This document shows, one piece after another, positions 36,078 through 45,196 of a DNA stretch of 64,000 nucleotides. Both the position numbers and the translations under genes were made by a program. Every line of letters starts with the position of its first letter. Position 1 is the first letter of the stretch. The stretch lies in assembly GCA_017545505.1 (NCBI GenBank), contig JAFWNB010000004.1, forward strand, positions 62,001 to 126,000, in the 5' to 3' direction. The notes beneath the pieces were generated by a model that saw only the letters and a list, made by a program, of their open reading frames with translations, did no database searches and was not told the DNA's origin. This DNA is from Candidatus Saccharimonadota bacterium (GTDB lineage: Bacteria; Patescibacteriota; Saccharimonadia; Saccharimonadales; Saccharimonadaceae).

Positions 36078-37320
36078 AAATAAAGGCTTTGTCTGAGGAA
36101 GAAACTGCTGCAAACCCTTTAATACCGGAACCGGCAAATTCACGCGCTAACTCAATCATTTTGTACTTATCAACGCTTTTTATTAAGTTTGGTGAATTGT
36201 CGTATTTATCTATAGATTCGTTTGTAAAATACCCTTCTGCGTAATAATCAGCGATTTGCCCTACGGTCTGTGCGCCCATCTGAAAACGACCGAGCGCATA
36301 AGATTTAGCGGCTAAAAAGTCCAAATCCAAGATTTCACCATTCAATGTCTTCATTAATTCGACTTGAATAAGATCAAAAAGAGCTTCGGCGTTTTCAATA
36401 TTAACTTCGCCATCAAAATCCCAATATGAGCTGTTTGCATTGCTCGCAATAGAGCTTCCCATGCCGTAAACAAGACCTCGTTTTCTGGCGGCACCAAAGA
36501 TTTTGGAGTTGGTAGTACCGTTTAAAATATGGTTCAGACAATTCATAGCGAATACTTCGTTCGGTGCGAGATGGCGCGGTGTAACCAAAGAAAAACCAAA
36601 GGTGATATTGGAAGCGTCCTTACGGCGAATCGAAACCGCTTCTGAACTATGTAGATCGGTCCGCGGAATAGCAAATTTCTCGCCTTCTTTTAAATTCCAA
36701 CTATTAAGTAGCTTGATGATTTTATGCTTGCGCCCCTTTATACGACCAGCAATGATGAATAGCATATTTTTAGCAGTATGAGTGCGGCGGTAGTGCTCAC
36801 GAATGTCTTTTAGCTCAATATTCGAAATAGTCTTAATTCTCTCTGGTAAATCTAAGATATCCTCGCCAACTGCCTGTTGAACACGGGGCCACAATAAGCG
36901 ATAGTAGTCATTCATGTAGCCAGTTAACTCAGAACGAACATTGGCCTTCTCGGACTTTAACTCTTCCTCATTAAAGCGCGGTTCACAAATAGAAACGCGC
37001 TGCAATTCCATAATGCGCTCCCATTCAAAGTCTGCACATTCGGTTTCGTAACAAACTGAGATATCGGATGTCCAAGCATTGTGATAGGCGCCGTTTTTGG
37101 TAAACTCTGCTTCAAAAGCTTGTTCGTCTTTGAATTTGGCGTTAGCGCCAAATGCTAGATGTTCGACTAGATGTGGTATTTCGTAAACATCTTTCTTCTT
37201 AGCGTATAACATGCCCGCCCGAAACTGAATCCGCGTAGACATTACGCTTGCTCCCGGTATATTTATCAGTAAGCCTTTAGCGCCATTTTTAAGTGTAATT
37301 TCTTCTACTGAATGTTTCAT
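36049..37320 (-). CDS. M16-family zinc metallopeptidase
   Basis: 423 aa, one complete M16 (pitrilysin/PqqL-type) unit. The inverted zinc motif HxxEH is His50-Leu-Val-Glu53-His54, with the distal Glu in the ELKSEKANVRSEL region, and a C-terminal half of the same fold (RGLVYGMGSSIASN, GRFQMGAQTVGQI). No signal peptide; probably cytoplasmic oligopeptide or signal-peptide degradation. Tail-to-tail overlap of 29 nt with murD. Confidence 0.9.
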   Translation of the reverse strand: MKHSVEEITLKNGAKGLLINIPGASVMSTRIQFRAGMLYAKKKDVYEIPHLVEHLAFGANAKFKDEQAFEAEFTKNGAYHNAWTSDISVCYETECADFEWERIMELQRVSICEPRFNEEELKSEKANVRSELTGYMNDYYRLLWPRVQQAVGEDILDLPERIKTISNIELKDIREHYRRTHTAKNMLFIIAGRIKGRKHKIIKLLNSWNLKEGEKFAIPRTDLHSSEAVSIRRKDASNITFGFSLVTPRHLAPNEVFAMNCLNHILNGTTNSKIFGAARKRGLVYGMGSSIASNANSSYWDFDGEVNIENAEALFDLIQVELMKTLNGEILDLDFLAAKSYALGRFQMGAQTVGQIADYYAEGYFTNESIDKYDNSPNLIKSVDKYKMIELAREFAGSGIKGFAAVSSSDKAFISSLETRLNF

Positions 37321-37364
37321 GATATTGACAAATTACCTCACTCGTGGTATAATATATAGACAGG

Positions 37365-40091
37365 CTATTTACGGCCTTTTTTCTTAGTCTTTTTTCGCTT
37401 TTTAGAGGTAGTTTTACGTGTTTTCTTGGTAGCCCTCGATGCACTGGTCGGTTTTTTGAACTCTTCATCGAGGTTTTTCTCGCCTTTTGATATCTCGTTG
37501 ACACCACGTTCGGTTTGGGATTCGGCCATTTTGGTAAGCTCCGACTCGTATTCTTCGCCGTCGGTGACATTGTCGGCAGCCGCTTCAGAAGGCGTGATAC
37601 TGAGAAGAATTCTCAAAACTTCTTCGCGAAGGTTGCGTTGCAAGCCGTCGAAGAGTTTTTGTGATTCCGAACGATATTCCACTAATGGATCACGCTGACC
37701 GACAGAACGCCAATGGATACCCTCACGGAGGTGCTGCATATTCTCAAGATGTTGCATCCAGAGCATATCGAGAACCTTCAAGTATACTTCGCGCTCTACT
37801 TTACGCATAGTTTCAGACCCAAATTCAGCTTCTTTTTTCTTGTAAGCCTCTTCGATAGCTTCGAGAGCTAATTTGTAGCGATCTTTTTCTTTACGTTTGA
37901 TACCGATTTCATGAATAATATCTTCGTCAAAATCAAATACGGATTTAAATTCTTCTTCAAAATTCTTATTAACGCGAGAAGAAAATTCAGTAAGAGCTTT
38001 TGCTTCGTCACGCATTAAGCGTTGAATCTCTGGGTAGATTTCTTCACCCTCCAAAATACGACGACGAATCATGTAGACAACCTTGCGGTGGCGATTGATA
38101 ACGTTATCATATTGAACAACGTTTTTGCGGGAATCAAAGTTGAATCCTTCGATACGTTTCTGGGCGGCTTCGAGAGTTTTTGAGATTGATTTGGTTTGAA
38201 TAGGCGTATCTTCGTCTACACCAAGGCGAGTCATGAGCATTTTTACTCTGTCCCCCTGGAAAATTCGCATTAAGTCATCTTCGCAACTGACAAAGAATTG
38301 TGTCGTGCCGGGATCGCCCTGACGACCACCGCGACCGCGGAGCTGATTATCTACGCGACGAGAGTCATGACGTTCGGAACCAATCACAACAAGACCGCCG
38401 AGCTCGCGTACTCCTGGGCCAAGCTTAATATCGGTACCACGACCAGCCATATTGGTGGCAAGCGTAATGGCACCTTTTTCGCCAGCTTTAGCAATAATAG
38501 CAGCCTCGCGCTCGTTGTTTTTGGCGTTTAGGATTTCATAGGGCAAGCCAAATTGATCAAGATATCTAGCAATCTCTTCGTTATTCGCGATAGAACCAGA
38601 GCCCACTAGAACTGGTTGGCCCCTTTCGTGGTATTTCTTGATTTCGGTAGCAATAGCCTTTAACTTACCGGCTTTAGTTTTATATATTAAATCATCTTTA
38701 TCGACACGAGCGATTGGCTTGTTGGGTGGAATTTGCACTACATCTAGAGCATAGATTTGCTGGAATTCCTCCGCCTCAGTAAAGGCAGTACCGGTCATAC
38801 CAGATAATTTTTTATATAAACGGAAGAAATTCTGGAATGATATCGTGGCGAGCGTCATAGATTCTTGCTTTACTACTACACCCTCTTTTGCTTCTATCGC
38901 CTGGTGGAGGCCTTCATTGTAACGACGACCTTGCATCAAACGGCCAGTGTGCTCATCCACGATGATTACTTCACCGGAATTTGTAACAACGTAATCCTTA
39001 TCTCTCTTAAAGATTATTTCGGCACGAATTGCCTGATTTAAATGATAAACAAGACGAGTGTTCTTTGTAGAAAATAGATTGTCTACGCCAAGGATGTTTT
39101 GTACTTTTTCGATACCTTCATCTGTAAGTGTAACGCTACGGTGTTTTTCGTCAAAAATATAATCTTCTGGCGTGAGGCGAGCCGCAACTTTAGCAAATTG
39201 ATAATATGATTCTGGATTGTCGGCAGCTGGTGCCGAAATAATTAAAGGAGTACGAGCTTCATCGATTAAAATTGAATCTACCTCATCTACGATAGCAAAG
39301 TTTAATTCACGTTGACGCAAATATTGCACTTCGCTAGCCATGTTGTCACGAAGATAATCAAAGCCAAATTCGTTGTTGGTGCCATAAGTAATATCCGCAG
39401 CATAGGCTTCTTTCCTAGTGCACGGTTTAAGATGGCGGAAACGCTCGTCGGCGTGGTCTTTATTCTCGTATTCGGCATCATAAATAAATGAAGCTTCATT
39501 AATGATAACGCTGACAGATAAACCGAGAAAATCATAAATTGGACCGTTCCAGCCGGCATCACGTTGGGCTAGATAATCGTTCACCGTAACAACATGTACG
39601 CCGCGACCAGTAAGACCATTTAGATAAGCTGGGAGCATAGCAACTAGGGTTTTGCCTTCGCCGGTTTTCATTTCGGCTACGGCGCCTTCGTGTAATACCA
39701 TACCACCGATAAGCTGAACATCATACGGACGAAGACCTAGAATACGTTTTGACACTTCTCTAGCAACCGCAAAAACATCCGGAAGCATTTCATTTAAAAT
39801 TTTAGTGTCATCAATTGGCGGGCGTTTTTTGCCGGTTTTGTTAATGCCCTGTTCGGCACGAGCTACTTTTAAGGCTTTATCAATTTTGGCACGAAAAGCG
39901 GCAGTTTGTTCTTTGAGCTCTTCATCGCTCATTTTTTCATATTTTGGCTCTAATTTGTTAATTTCTTGAGCTCTTTTCCAAAGTCTTTTTAAGGTTTTCT
40001 TTTGTGCGTCACCAAAAACCCCTTGTAGGAATTTAGTTAAAGCGGTCTTATCGGCCAACTTGTCGGTCGGTTTTTTCTCTTTTTTCGCCAT
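37365..40091 (-). CDS. secA: Protein translocase ATPase SecA
   Basis: 908 aa. Walker A MKTGEGKTLVAMLPAY, DEVDSILIDEARTPLIIS (Walker B), preprotein cross-linking domain, second helicase half with TNMAGRGTDIKLG and GRGGRQGDPGTTQF, helical scaffold and wing domains, then a Lys/Arg/Thr-rich tail (KKTRKTTSKKRKKTKKKGRK). The tail lacks the CxCxxxxxCH zinc site that binds SecB. Drives the secretion needed by the surface proteins in this window. SD-led start (GGAGTAAT). Confidence 0.97.
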   Translation of the reverse strand: MAKKEKKPTDKLADKTALTKFLQGVFGDAQKKTLKRLWKRAQEINKLEPKYEKMSDEELKEQTAAFRAKIDKALKVARAEQGINKTGKKRPPIDDTKILNEMLPDVFAVAREVSKRILGLRPYDVQLIGGMVLHEGAVAEMKTGEGKTLVAMLPAYLNGLTGRGVHVVTVNDYLAQRDAGWNGPIYDFLGLSVSVIINEASFIYDAEYENKDHADERFRHLKPCTRKEAYAADITYGTNNEFGFDYLRDNMASEVQYLRQRELNFAIVDEVDSILIDEARTPLIISAPAADNPESYYQFAKVAARLTPEDYIFDEKHRSVTLTDEGIEKVQNILGVDNLFSTKNTRLVYHLNQAIRAEIIFKRDKDYVVTNSGEVIIVDEHTGRLMQGRRYNEGLHQAIEAKEGVVVKQESMTLATISFQNFFRLYKKLSGMTGTAFTEAEEFQQIYALDVVQIPPNKPIARVDKDDLIYKTKAGKLKAIATEIKKYHERGQPVLVGSGSIANNEEIARYLDQFGLPYEILNAKNNEREAAIIAKAGEKGAITLATNMAGRGTDIKLGPGVRELGGLVVIGSERHDSRRVDNQLRGRGGRQGDPGTTQFFVSCEDDLMRIFQGDRVKMLMTRLGVDEDTPIQTKSISKTLEAAQKRIEGFNFDSRKNVVQYDNVINRHRKVVYMIRRRILEGEEIYPEIQRLMRDEAKALTEFSSRVNKNFEEEFKSVFDFDEDIIHEIGIKRKEKDRYKLALEAIEEAYKKKEAEFGSETMRKVEREVYLKVLDMLWMQHLENMQHLREGIHWRSVGQRDPLVEYRSESQKLFDGLQRNLREEVLRILLSITPSEAAADNVTDGEEYESELTKMAESQTERGVNEISKGEKNLDEEFKKPTSASRATKKTRKTTSKKRKKTKKKGRK

Positions 40092-40122
40092 ATTACTCCA
40101 ATCTATTCTCTATTCTAGCATA

Positions 40123-40485
40123 TTATTTCTTGCGAATAAAGAGTTTTCGCCAATTCTTCTTCTGGCGGTGTGGTTGAACTTCTAATTTGTAACGGCGAAT
40201 TTGGCCAGTAAGTTTAGCTTCTACTAAATCTATGCCAGCAAAAACATTCGAACATTCGTCTCGAGCTGCTAGAACCTTACCGCCAGGAATATCCATGGCA
40301 GCTGAAATCTCATATTTATCATTCTTATTCTTGCCAATCTCGGTAACAATAACTTTTGCAACGACATCCTTTTTAGCGATTTTTGGAAGATAACGGTCTA
40401 GTTTGCCAATACGTTTTTCGGCGTATTTCTTGAATGGCTCCTCGACTTTATATCCGTTGCCGGTAATTTCAATTTTGTCAATCAT
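40123..40485 (-). CDS. hpf: Ribosome hibernation-promoting factor, short form
   Basis: 120 aa, about the length of short HPF/YfiA with a basic tail rather than the long dimerising C-terminal domain. Beta-alpha-beta core: IEITGNGYKVEEPFKKYAEK, RIGKLDRYLPK, KVIVTEIGKNKNDKYEIS, VLAARDECSNVFAGIDLVEA. Binds the 30S A/P sites in resting cells. Start overlaps the serS stop as TAATG, so the two are coupled. Confidence 0.9.
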   Translation of the reverse strand: MIDKIEITGNGYKVEEPFKKYAEKRIGKLDRYLPKIAKKDVVAKVIVTEIGKNKNDKYEISAAMDIPGGKVLAARDECSNVFAGIDLVEAKLTGQIRRYKLEVQPHRQKKNWRKLFIRKK

Positions 40486-41729
40486 TAGATTTCCTCCTTA
40501 TTATTAAAATACGGCTTTAAAGCTTCTGGAATTTTAAGTTTACCATCTTTGGTGGCGTAATTTTCTATCACGGCGACCAATGTGCGTGCGAGCGAAACCG
40601 CCGTACCATTTAAGGTATGCAACACTTCTACTGTGCCGTCGTTTCTACGTACGCGAATATTGAGGTTGCGGGCCTGAAAATCGGTACAGTTACTACAGCT
40701 AGTTAGTTCGCGATAGGTTTGATCTACTGGGGACCAATATTCAATATCATACTTTTTGGCGGCAGGTGCACCAAGATCACCAGCTGCAATATTTATTACG
40801 CGATATGGGATATTGAGCGATTGCCAAATGTCTTCTTCAATCGCGAGAATTTCCTCATGCATTTCTTTGGATTTTTCTGGAGTACAGAAAATGTACATTT
40901 CTAGCTTATTAAACTGATGTACCCTAAATAAACCGCGAGTATGCTTACCGGCAGAGCCAGCCTCCTTGCGAAAGCACGCCGAAAGGCCAGCGTATTTTAA
41001 TGGCAAATCGTCTTCCGGGATGATTTCGTCCATGTGATATCCAGTAAGAGCAATTTCTGCCGTAGCGATAAGAGCTAAATCTTCACCTTCTATGAAGTAT
41101 TCATCAGACTGGTCGGAAGTGCGGGGGTTAAACCCGGTACCCTCTAAGACTTTTGATGATACTAAATCTGGTACAGTTATAAACTTAAAACCTTTTTCTA
41201 AGACTTTTTTAATACCAAATTGAATTAGAGCTTGTTCTAATAAGGCTAATTCGTTTTTTAGATAGTAGAATTTAGTGCCAGCAACTTTTGCGCCACGTTC
41301 AAAATCTACCCAATCACGATTAATCGCATAGTCTAAATGATCCACTCCGGTTTTTTTCTTTCCACCCCAATTTTTTACTTCTTTTGAGCATTCTTCGCCA
41401 CCAAGTGGAACATCGTCGAAAATAATATTTGGTACCGCCCTTAGGGCAGTTTTAAATTCGTCTTCAACTTTCGTAAGATCTTCTTCGAGCTTAGCGAGCT
41501 CGGTTTTAACCTTCTTGCCTTCGTCGATTAAGGATTGTTCTGGCTTGCCACCTTTCATTTTAGTGGCAATTTCGTTGCGTTTTCGCCTTAATTCTTCGAC
41601 TTTAGCGAGTTCTACTTTTCTTTTGTCGTCAAGCGTGATGACTTTCTTGATATCAATATTGTAACCCTTTTCGCGGGCTGATTTTTCTACGAGATCTAGA
41701 TTATCTCGAATAAACTTCGCATCTAACAT
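40485..41729 (-). CDS. serS: Seryl-tRNA synthetase
   Basis: 414 aa class II enzyme. Long N-terminal coiled-coil arm (LAKVEELRRKRNEIATKMKG...) for the tRNA-Ser variable arm, motif 2 CFRKEAGSAGKHTRGLFRVH, Ser/ATP site TSCSNCTDFQARNLNIR, motif 3 LNGTAVSLARTLVAVIENY. TATAAT ends 9 nt before the ATG, a near-leaderless start. First gene of a serS-hpf pair. Confidence 0.96.
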   Translation of the reverse strand: MLDAKFIRDNLDLVEKSAREKGYNIDIKKVITLDDKRKVELAKVEELRRKRNEIATKMKGGKPEQSLIDEGKKVKTELAKLEEDLTKVEDEFKTALRAVPNIIFDDVPLGGEECSKEVKNWGGKKKTGVDHLDYAINRDWVDFERGAKVAGTKFYYLKNELALLEQALIQFGIKKVLEKGFKFITVPDLVSSKVLEGTGFNPRTSDQSDEYFIEGEDLALIATAEIALTGYHMDEIIPEDDLPLKYAGLSACFRKEAGSAGKHTRGLFRVHQFNKLEMYIFCTPEKSKEMHEEILAIEEDIWQSLNIPYRVINIAAGDLGAPAAKKYDIEYWSPVDQTYRELTSCSNCTDFQARNLNIRVRRNDGTVEVLHTLNGTAVSLARTLVAVIENYATKDGKLKIPEALKPYFNNKEEI

Positions 41730-41755
41730 ATTAATTTCATTATACCATAGAATAA

Positions 41756-42538
41756 CTAATTAGTAGATGTCTTAATATAGTCGTAGAGGTTTTGCCAATC
41801 TTCTAAGCTAAGATCACCCGGCCTAGCACCAGCGTCAATCTTGCATTCATTAAAGATTCGTAAAAGGACTTCTTTTGAACGCATTGACGATAAGTTATGG
41901 AGCAATTTTTTGCGAGGTGCAGTAAAACCATGACTGATTAGAGAAAAAACATCTTCTGAAACAATTGGTTTATGGGGTTCCAAAATTATTACCTTACTAT
42001 CAACTTTTGGTGGGGGTGTAAATTCTTCTTTTTTAACAATTGGGCCAGGTAAGGCATTTGCTCTATTATTAACAAACAACGAGAGCATAGTTTCTTTTTC
42101 ATCTAATATCCGCTCAGCAACTTCTTTTTGTACTAAAAGAACAATTCTCCTGGGCCGATTTGAAGCCGTTAAGAGTTTTTCGATTATAGGGCTAGTTATA
42201 TAATATGGGATATTTCCTGCCACGGAATAAGGTGTCTTTATTTGATTAAAGTCGTATTTTAATATATCGCCGTTAATTACTTCTAGATTTTTGCCCGGAA
42301 AGGACTTGGGAAGGTTTTCGGCTAATCTTTGATCAAATTCTATCGCAATAACTTTCTTAAATCTCTTAAGTAGGCTAGATGTGAGCGTTCCTAAACCGGG
42401 GCCGATTTCTAAACATACATCAACTGGATTATCGGAACTTTTGAACGCGCTTTCTTCGGCGGCATAATCAGCTATTTCGTCTAATATTTGACGATTTTTA
42501 AGCCAGTGTTGCCCTAACGATTTATTAGTACCAACCAT
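41756..42538 (-). CDS. rsmA: 16S rRNA (adenine(1518)-N6/adenine(1519)-N6)-dimethyltransferase
   Basis: 260 aa from the ATG at 42538 (MVGTNKSLGQHWLKNRQILD). A 20-codon upstream extension would lie inside the transglycosylase gene and shows no KsgA similarity. Class I SAM fold: CLEIGPGLGTLTSSLLKRF, VINGDILKYDF, the catalytic NIPYYIT (N-I/L-P-Y/F), then the C-terminal helical domain. It overlaps the 3' end of the Rpf-like gene by 14 nt and is probably coupled to it. Confidence 0.93.
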   Translation of the reverse strand: MVGTNKSLGQHWLKNRQILDEIADYAAEESAFKSSDNPVDVCLEIGPGLGTLTSSLLKRFKKVIAIEFDQRLAENLPKSFPGKNLEVINGDILKYDFNQIKTPYSVAGNIPYYITSPIIEKLLTASNRPRRIVLLVQKEVAERILDEKETMLSLFVNNRANALPGPIVKKEEFTPPPKVDSKVIILEPHKPIVSEDVFSLISHGFTAPRKKLLHNLSSMRSKEVLLRIFNECKIDAGARPGDLSLEDWQNLYDYIKTSTN

Positions 42539-43565
42539 GCGAATACCACCAAGCAAGCGCCTGGCTCCAACCACCATAACGGCCATTAACGTAACCAATC
42601 ATCCAACGAATCTGAGTGACTGGGTTAGTGGCCCAGTCTGCGCCAGCAGAAGCCATTTTGCTACCTGGCAAGGCCTGGGGTATACCGTAGGCGCCAGAGC
42701 GCGAGTTGGCGGCATCCACGCGACAACCACTTTCGTGGTAGATTAGATCAATCGCGGTCGTAAGGTCAGCTTCTGACACGCCGGCTGCCCTAGCCCAAGC
42801 AGCACAGGTTTCGGCTTCTGGTCGGATAGATTTTTTCGCTCCAACAGCAACTATACGAGGGACAGGCTCGCGAATGATTTCTTCAGATACTTTTTCACGC
42901 GATGCTTCTTGGTTGTCTATATATAATACGTTATAGTAGACTTTTTTAGCGCCCACTTCTCCTAATTGTCGCACTTCGGATGTACCGGTAGCTAATGTTA
43001 CATCTGCCACCGTCTCTTCTGTAAATGGAATTTCTTCCTCTACGGTGATAGTGCGACCACCATTTCTTTTAATTTCATAAACATTCGCAACGCCACTCTC
43101 TAAGAAATTTGTATTAGGGAGATAGTTTATCTCGTCACCGTCATATATCGTAATGCCGGCGTCCGACATAATAGTTTTATAGTCATAACTGGCTGTCATG
43201 AGGTACTTCTCCGTGGTACCGTCTTTGACGATTACCGGACGAGCACGATAAATATTGATAAAGAAATTATCCATATTAATCTCTGTATTAAGAGTTGGTT
43301 CAACCTTATCACCGTCGTTCAAAATAATATTAGCACGGCTGATTGCTTCACCTACGGTAAGGGCATTAGTTTTAATAATGGTTTTTGCGCCATCATCATA
43401 AAAGGTAACAAATTTTGCCCCTTCTACCTGATAGGTATTTTGAGCGTTGTCGTTATCAGCAAAAGTGTTTCGAGAAGTATGAGTAGCTATAGCAGCAAAA
43501 ACCACGACTATAGCAAATGTCGCAATCCATAAGAGAGCTTGATCGATTTTTCTCGAAAGTCTCAT
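42525..43565 (-). CDS. RpfB-like protein: DUF348 and G5 domains plus lytic transglycosylase domain
   Basis: 346 aa from the ATG at 43565. N-terminal TM/signal segment (LLWIATFAIVVVFAAI), two DUF348-type ubiquitin-like repeats (FVTFYDDGAKTIIKTNALTV; IVKDGTTEKYLMTASYDY), a G5-type stretch (EIPFTEETVADVTLATGTSE), and a C-terminal lysozyme-like domain (AIDLIYHESGCRVDAANSRS, GAYGIPQALPGSKMASAG) where Glu in YHESG is the likely catalytic acid. The order is that of actinobacterial resuscitation-promoting factors. It would cut peptidoglycan outside the cell. TATAAT lies 6 nt before the ATG; a probable ncRNA ends just upstream. Confidence 0.9.
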   Translation of the reverse strand: MRLSRKIDQALLWIATFAIVVVFAAIATHTSRNTFADNDNAQNTYQVEGAKFVTFYDDGAKTIIKTNALTVGEAISRANIILNDGDKVEPTLNTEINMDNFFINIYRARPVIVKDGTTEKYLMTASYDYKTIMSDAGITIYDGDEINYLPNTNFLESGVANVYEIKRNGGRTITVEEEIPFTEETVADVTLATGTSEVRQLGEVGAKKVYYNVLYIDNQEASREKVSEEIIREPVPRIVAVGAKKSIRPEAETCAAWARAAGVSEADLTTAIDLIYHESGCRVDAANSRSGAYGIPQALPGSKMASAGADWATNPVTQIRWMIGYVNGRYGGWSQALAWWYSHGWY

Positions 43566-43591
43566 GACTAAATTATAGCACATAAAGCATA

Positions 43592-43728
43592 AAAATAAAA
43601 GACCGTATCATTTACGGACTTTTATAGACTAATTCCTAGGTGGTATCGAAGCCAAAACAGCTCTACACTCTCCACCCTTTCTCCCAATAGTTCAGGCCCC
43701 TTTCAACGTTGGATTAGGTCCGAACCTA
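43592..43728 (-). ncRNA. Candidate about 135-nt structured RNA upstream of the Rpf-like gene
   Basis: Starts after the consensus promoter 43734-43761 and ends in an intrinsic terminator (CCGTA/TACGG, then TCTTTTATTTTT, 43588-43617). The 5' end is a 7-bp hairpin ATTAGGT/ACCTAAT with a TCGG loop; part of it (TAATCC) can alternatively pair with GGAATTA near 43630. A middle stem GGTGG/CCACC encloses an AGC/GCT hairpin. There is no coding frame. It may be a stand-alone sRNA or an attenuating riboswitch for the next gene. I could not match it to a known class; c-di-AMP riboswitches often precede rpf genes but the conserved motifs are not visible here. Confidence 0.5.
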
Positions 43729-43733
43729 ATTTT

Positions 43734-43761
43734 ATTTTAGCATAGGCTAAATGGTTGTCAA
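43734..43761 (-). promoter_or_regulatory. Promoter of the candidate ncRNA
   Basis: Minus-strand TTGACA, 16 nt spacer, TAAAAT. No protein start lies within 150 nt downstream. The rest of this intergenic stretch, 43762-43896, shows only the AT-rich upstream region of the next rightward gene. Confidence 0.6.
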
Positions 43762-43908
43762 CCTTGTTTTTTGAAAATGTTTATGTTGTAATATGTCTGT
43801 ATTCTAACAGGGGTAAATTTGAAAAACCGAACACTTTTTACTTGACTTTTCTTGGTTTTATTTCGTATTAATTTATAGTAAAATGTTTATGTATGTTATA
43901 ATCTTTTT

Positions 43909-44523
43909 ATGAATTGGAGGAAGTGGTTAGACGATTTCGTTTTGGCGGGTAAAGGTATTTTACTTGCCGTAAAAGAAAAACGTTTTTGGTTTGGCTTTAT
44001 ACCAGCTTTTTTGTTTTTTGGGATGCTGATGAATTTGCTTTCTGGCGGTTTTTCTAAATTCGACTTAATGGGGGCGATTGGCTTTCCTGGCAGTCTAAAA
44101 ATTATCCTTGATAGTTTTTTAGCGATTTTTGGTATTAATCAACCATTTTTAGATTGGTTGCCCGTGTTTTTTATCGCATTTTTACAAGGTATTTTAATTG
44201 GCTTAATCGTCTTGCTCTGGAATAAAAAACGCGAACAAAATTCTGCAAACCTTGAACGCGCTGGTATTATCACCGGGTTGATTGCGCTTGGCGCCGGCTG
44301 CCCAACTTGTGGCACGACTTTAATTACCCCGTTAATTGGCGCAATTTTTTCTACTGGTAGCCTGGCAATTGCCGGAGCAATTTCGACAATTGTTACTATA
44401 CTTGCAATTATTATCGCGATTCTTTCAGTGAAACGTTTAGGTCTAGAAATCTATGTTACAATAATTAATGAAAAATACCTCGCGAAAAAAAGCAAAAAGG
44501 AGGAGAATGAGAAAAGTTCTTAG
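43909..44523 (+). CDS. Polytopic membrane protein with an intramembrane CxxC motif
   Basis: 204 aa, about five TM helices (segments near 30-50, 60-75, 88-105, 117-140, 148-170) and a Lys-rich cytoplasmic tail. Cys131-Pro-Thr-Cys134 in GLIALGAGCPTCGTTLITPL lies at a helix edge and looks redox-active. The next gene, overlapping by 17 nt, encodes a DsbA-like thioredoxin protein, so this may be its membrane electron partner, analogous to DsbB/VKOR/CcdA but not recognisably homologous to them. TATAAT is 6 nt before the ATG. Confidence 0.7.
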   Translation: MNWRKWLDDFVLAGKGILLAVKEKRFWFGFIPAFLFFGMLMNLLSGGFSKFDLMGAIGFPGSLKIILDSFLAIFGINQPFLDWLPVFFIAFLQGILIGLIVLLWNKKREQNSANLERAGIITGLIALGAGCPTCGTTLITPLIGAIFSTGSLAIAGAISTIVTILAIIIAILSVKRLGLEIYVTIINEKYLAKKSKKEENEKSS

Positions 44524-45196
44524 GATAGTCGGTGTAATAGCGGTAATTGTTTTAATTTTTGCAGCAATTATTGCGAGTATGAATAATAAGCCCTCAAATG
44601 CCGAAAAAGTTTGGGATAAAGAAATGACTATAGGCAATCCGGATGCCAAAAACTATTTCATCGTGTATTCTGACCTGGTTTGTCCTTACTGTATAGCTTT
44701 CGAAAACGCAATAGTAGAAAACGAAGAAGCCTTTCAGAAGTATATTGAAGAAAACGACATTCTGCTTGAAGTGCGTTTATCTGATTTCTTATATGAATAC
44801 GGTGAAGCGCGTGCAATTAATTCGCGTTACTCGGCTGTGGCGACATATTGCGCTAAGGACGAAGGGAAATTTTGGGATTATTATAATCTAGCCGTCACGA
44901 GTGTTTGGAAAGATTTCTTTAAAGACGCTGGAAAATCTGCTTTATCTAAAATGGCGAGCTTAGGAAAGGAATATTGGGTAAAAATCGGAAAAAAAGTTGG
45001 ACTCGGCGAAGAATTTGAGAAATGCGTCAAAAACGATGCGCCCCTAGCTGAAATCCAGGAAAACGCCGCAAAAACAGCAAAATTAACTAACGGAATGCCA
45101 TATTTTAAGTTTAATAGCTATACTAGCTCTGGGTTTGATCTTTCTTGGGGTTGGGAATACGTACAAATGTATTTCAAGGCTGGTTTAGAGAGCTAG
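44507..45196 (+). CDS. Membrane-anchored DsbA-family thiol oxidoreductase
   Basis: 229 aa from the ATG at 44507, chosen because AAAGGAGG lies 4-5 nt upstream; an in-frame ATG at 44468 adds a Lys/Arg-rich stretch without a ribosome site. N-terminal TM helix (IVGVIAVIVLIFAAIIA), then a thioredoxin fold with Cys59-Pro-Tyr-Cys62 in YSDLVCPYCIAF, a helical insert, and the cis-Pro loop in NGMPYFKF. Acts outside the membrane forming or isomerising disulphides; several surface proteins here contain Cys pairs. It overlaps the membrane CxxC gene by 17 nt and the convergent rarA gene by 23 nt. Confidence 0.85.
   Translation: MRKVLRIVGVIAVIVLIFAAIIASMNNKPSNAEKVWDKEMTIGNPDAKNYFIVYSDLVCPYCIAFENAIVENEEAFQKYIEENDILLEVRLSDFLYEYGEARAINSRYSAVATYCAKDEGKFWDYYNLAVTSVWKDFFKDAGKSALSKMASLGKEYWVKIGKKVGLGEEFEKCVKNDAPLAEIQENAAKTAKLTNGMPYFKFNSYTSSGFDLSWGWEYVQMYFKAGLES

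Noticed and set aside
43592-43728. SRP RNA, T-box or c-di-AMP riboswitch identity for the ncRNA
   Set aside because: The GGAAG..AGC SRP loop, the T-box GGTGGNACCGCG bulge and the ydaO core were looked for and not seen.
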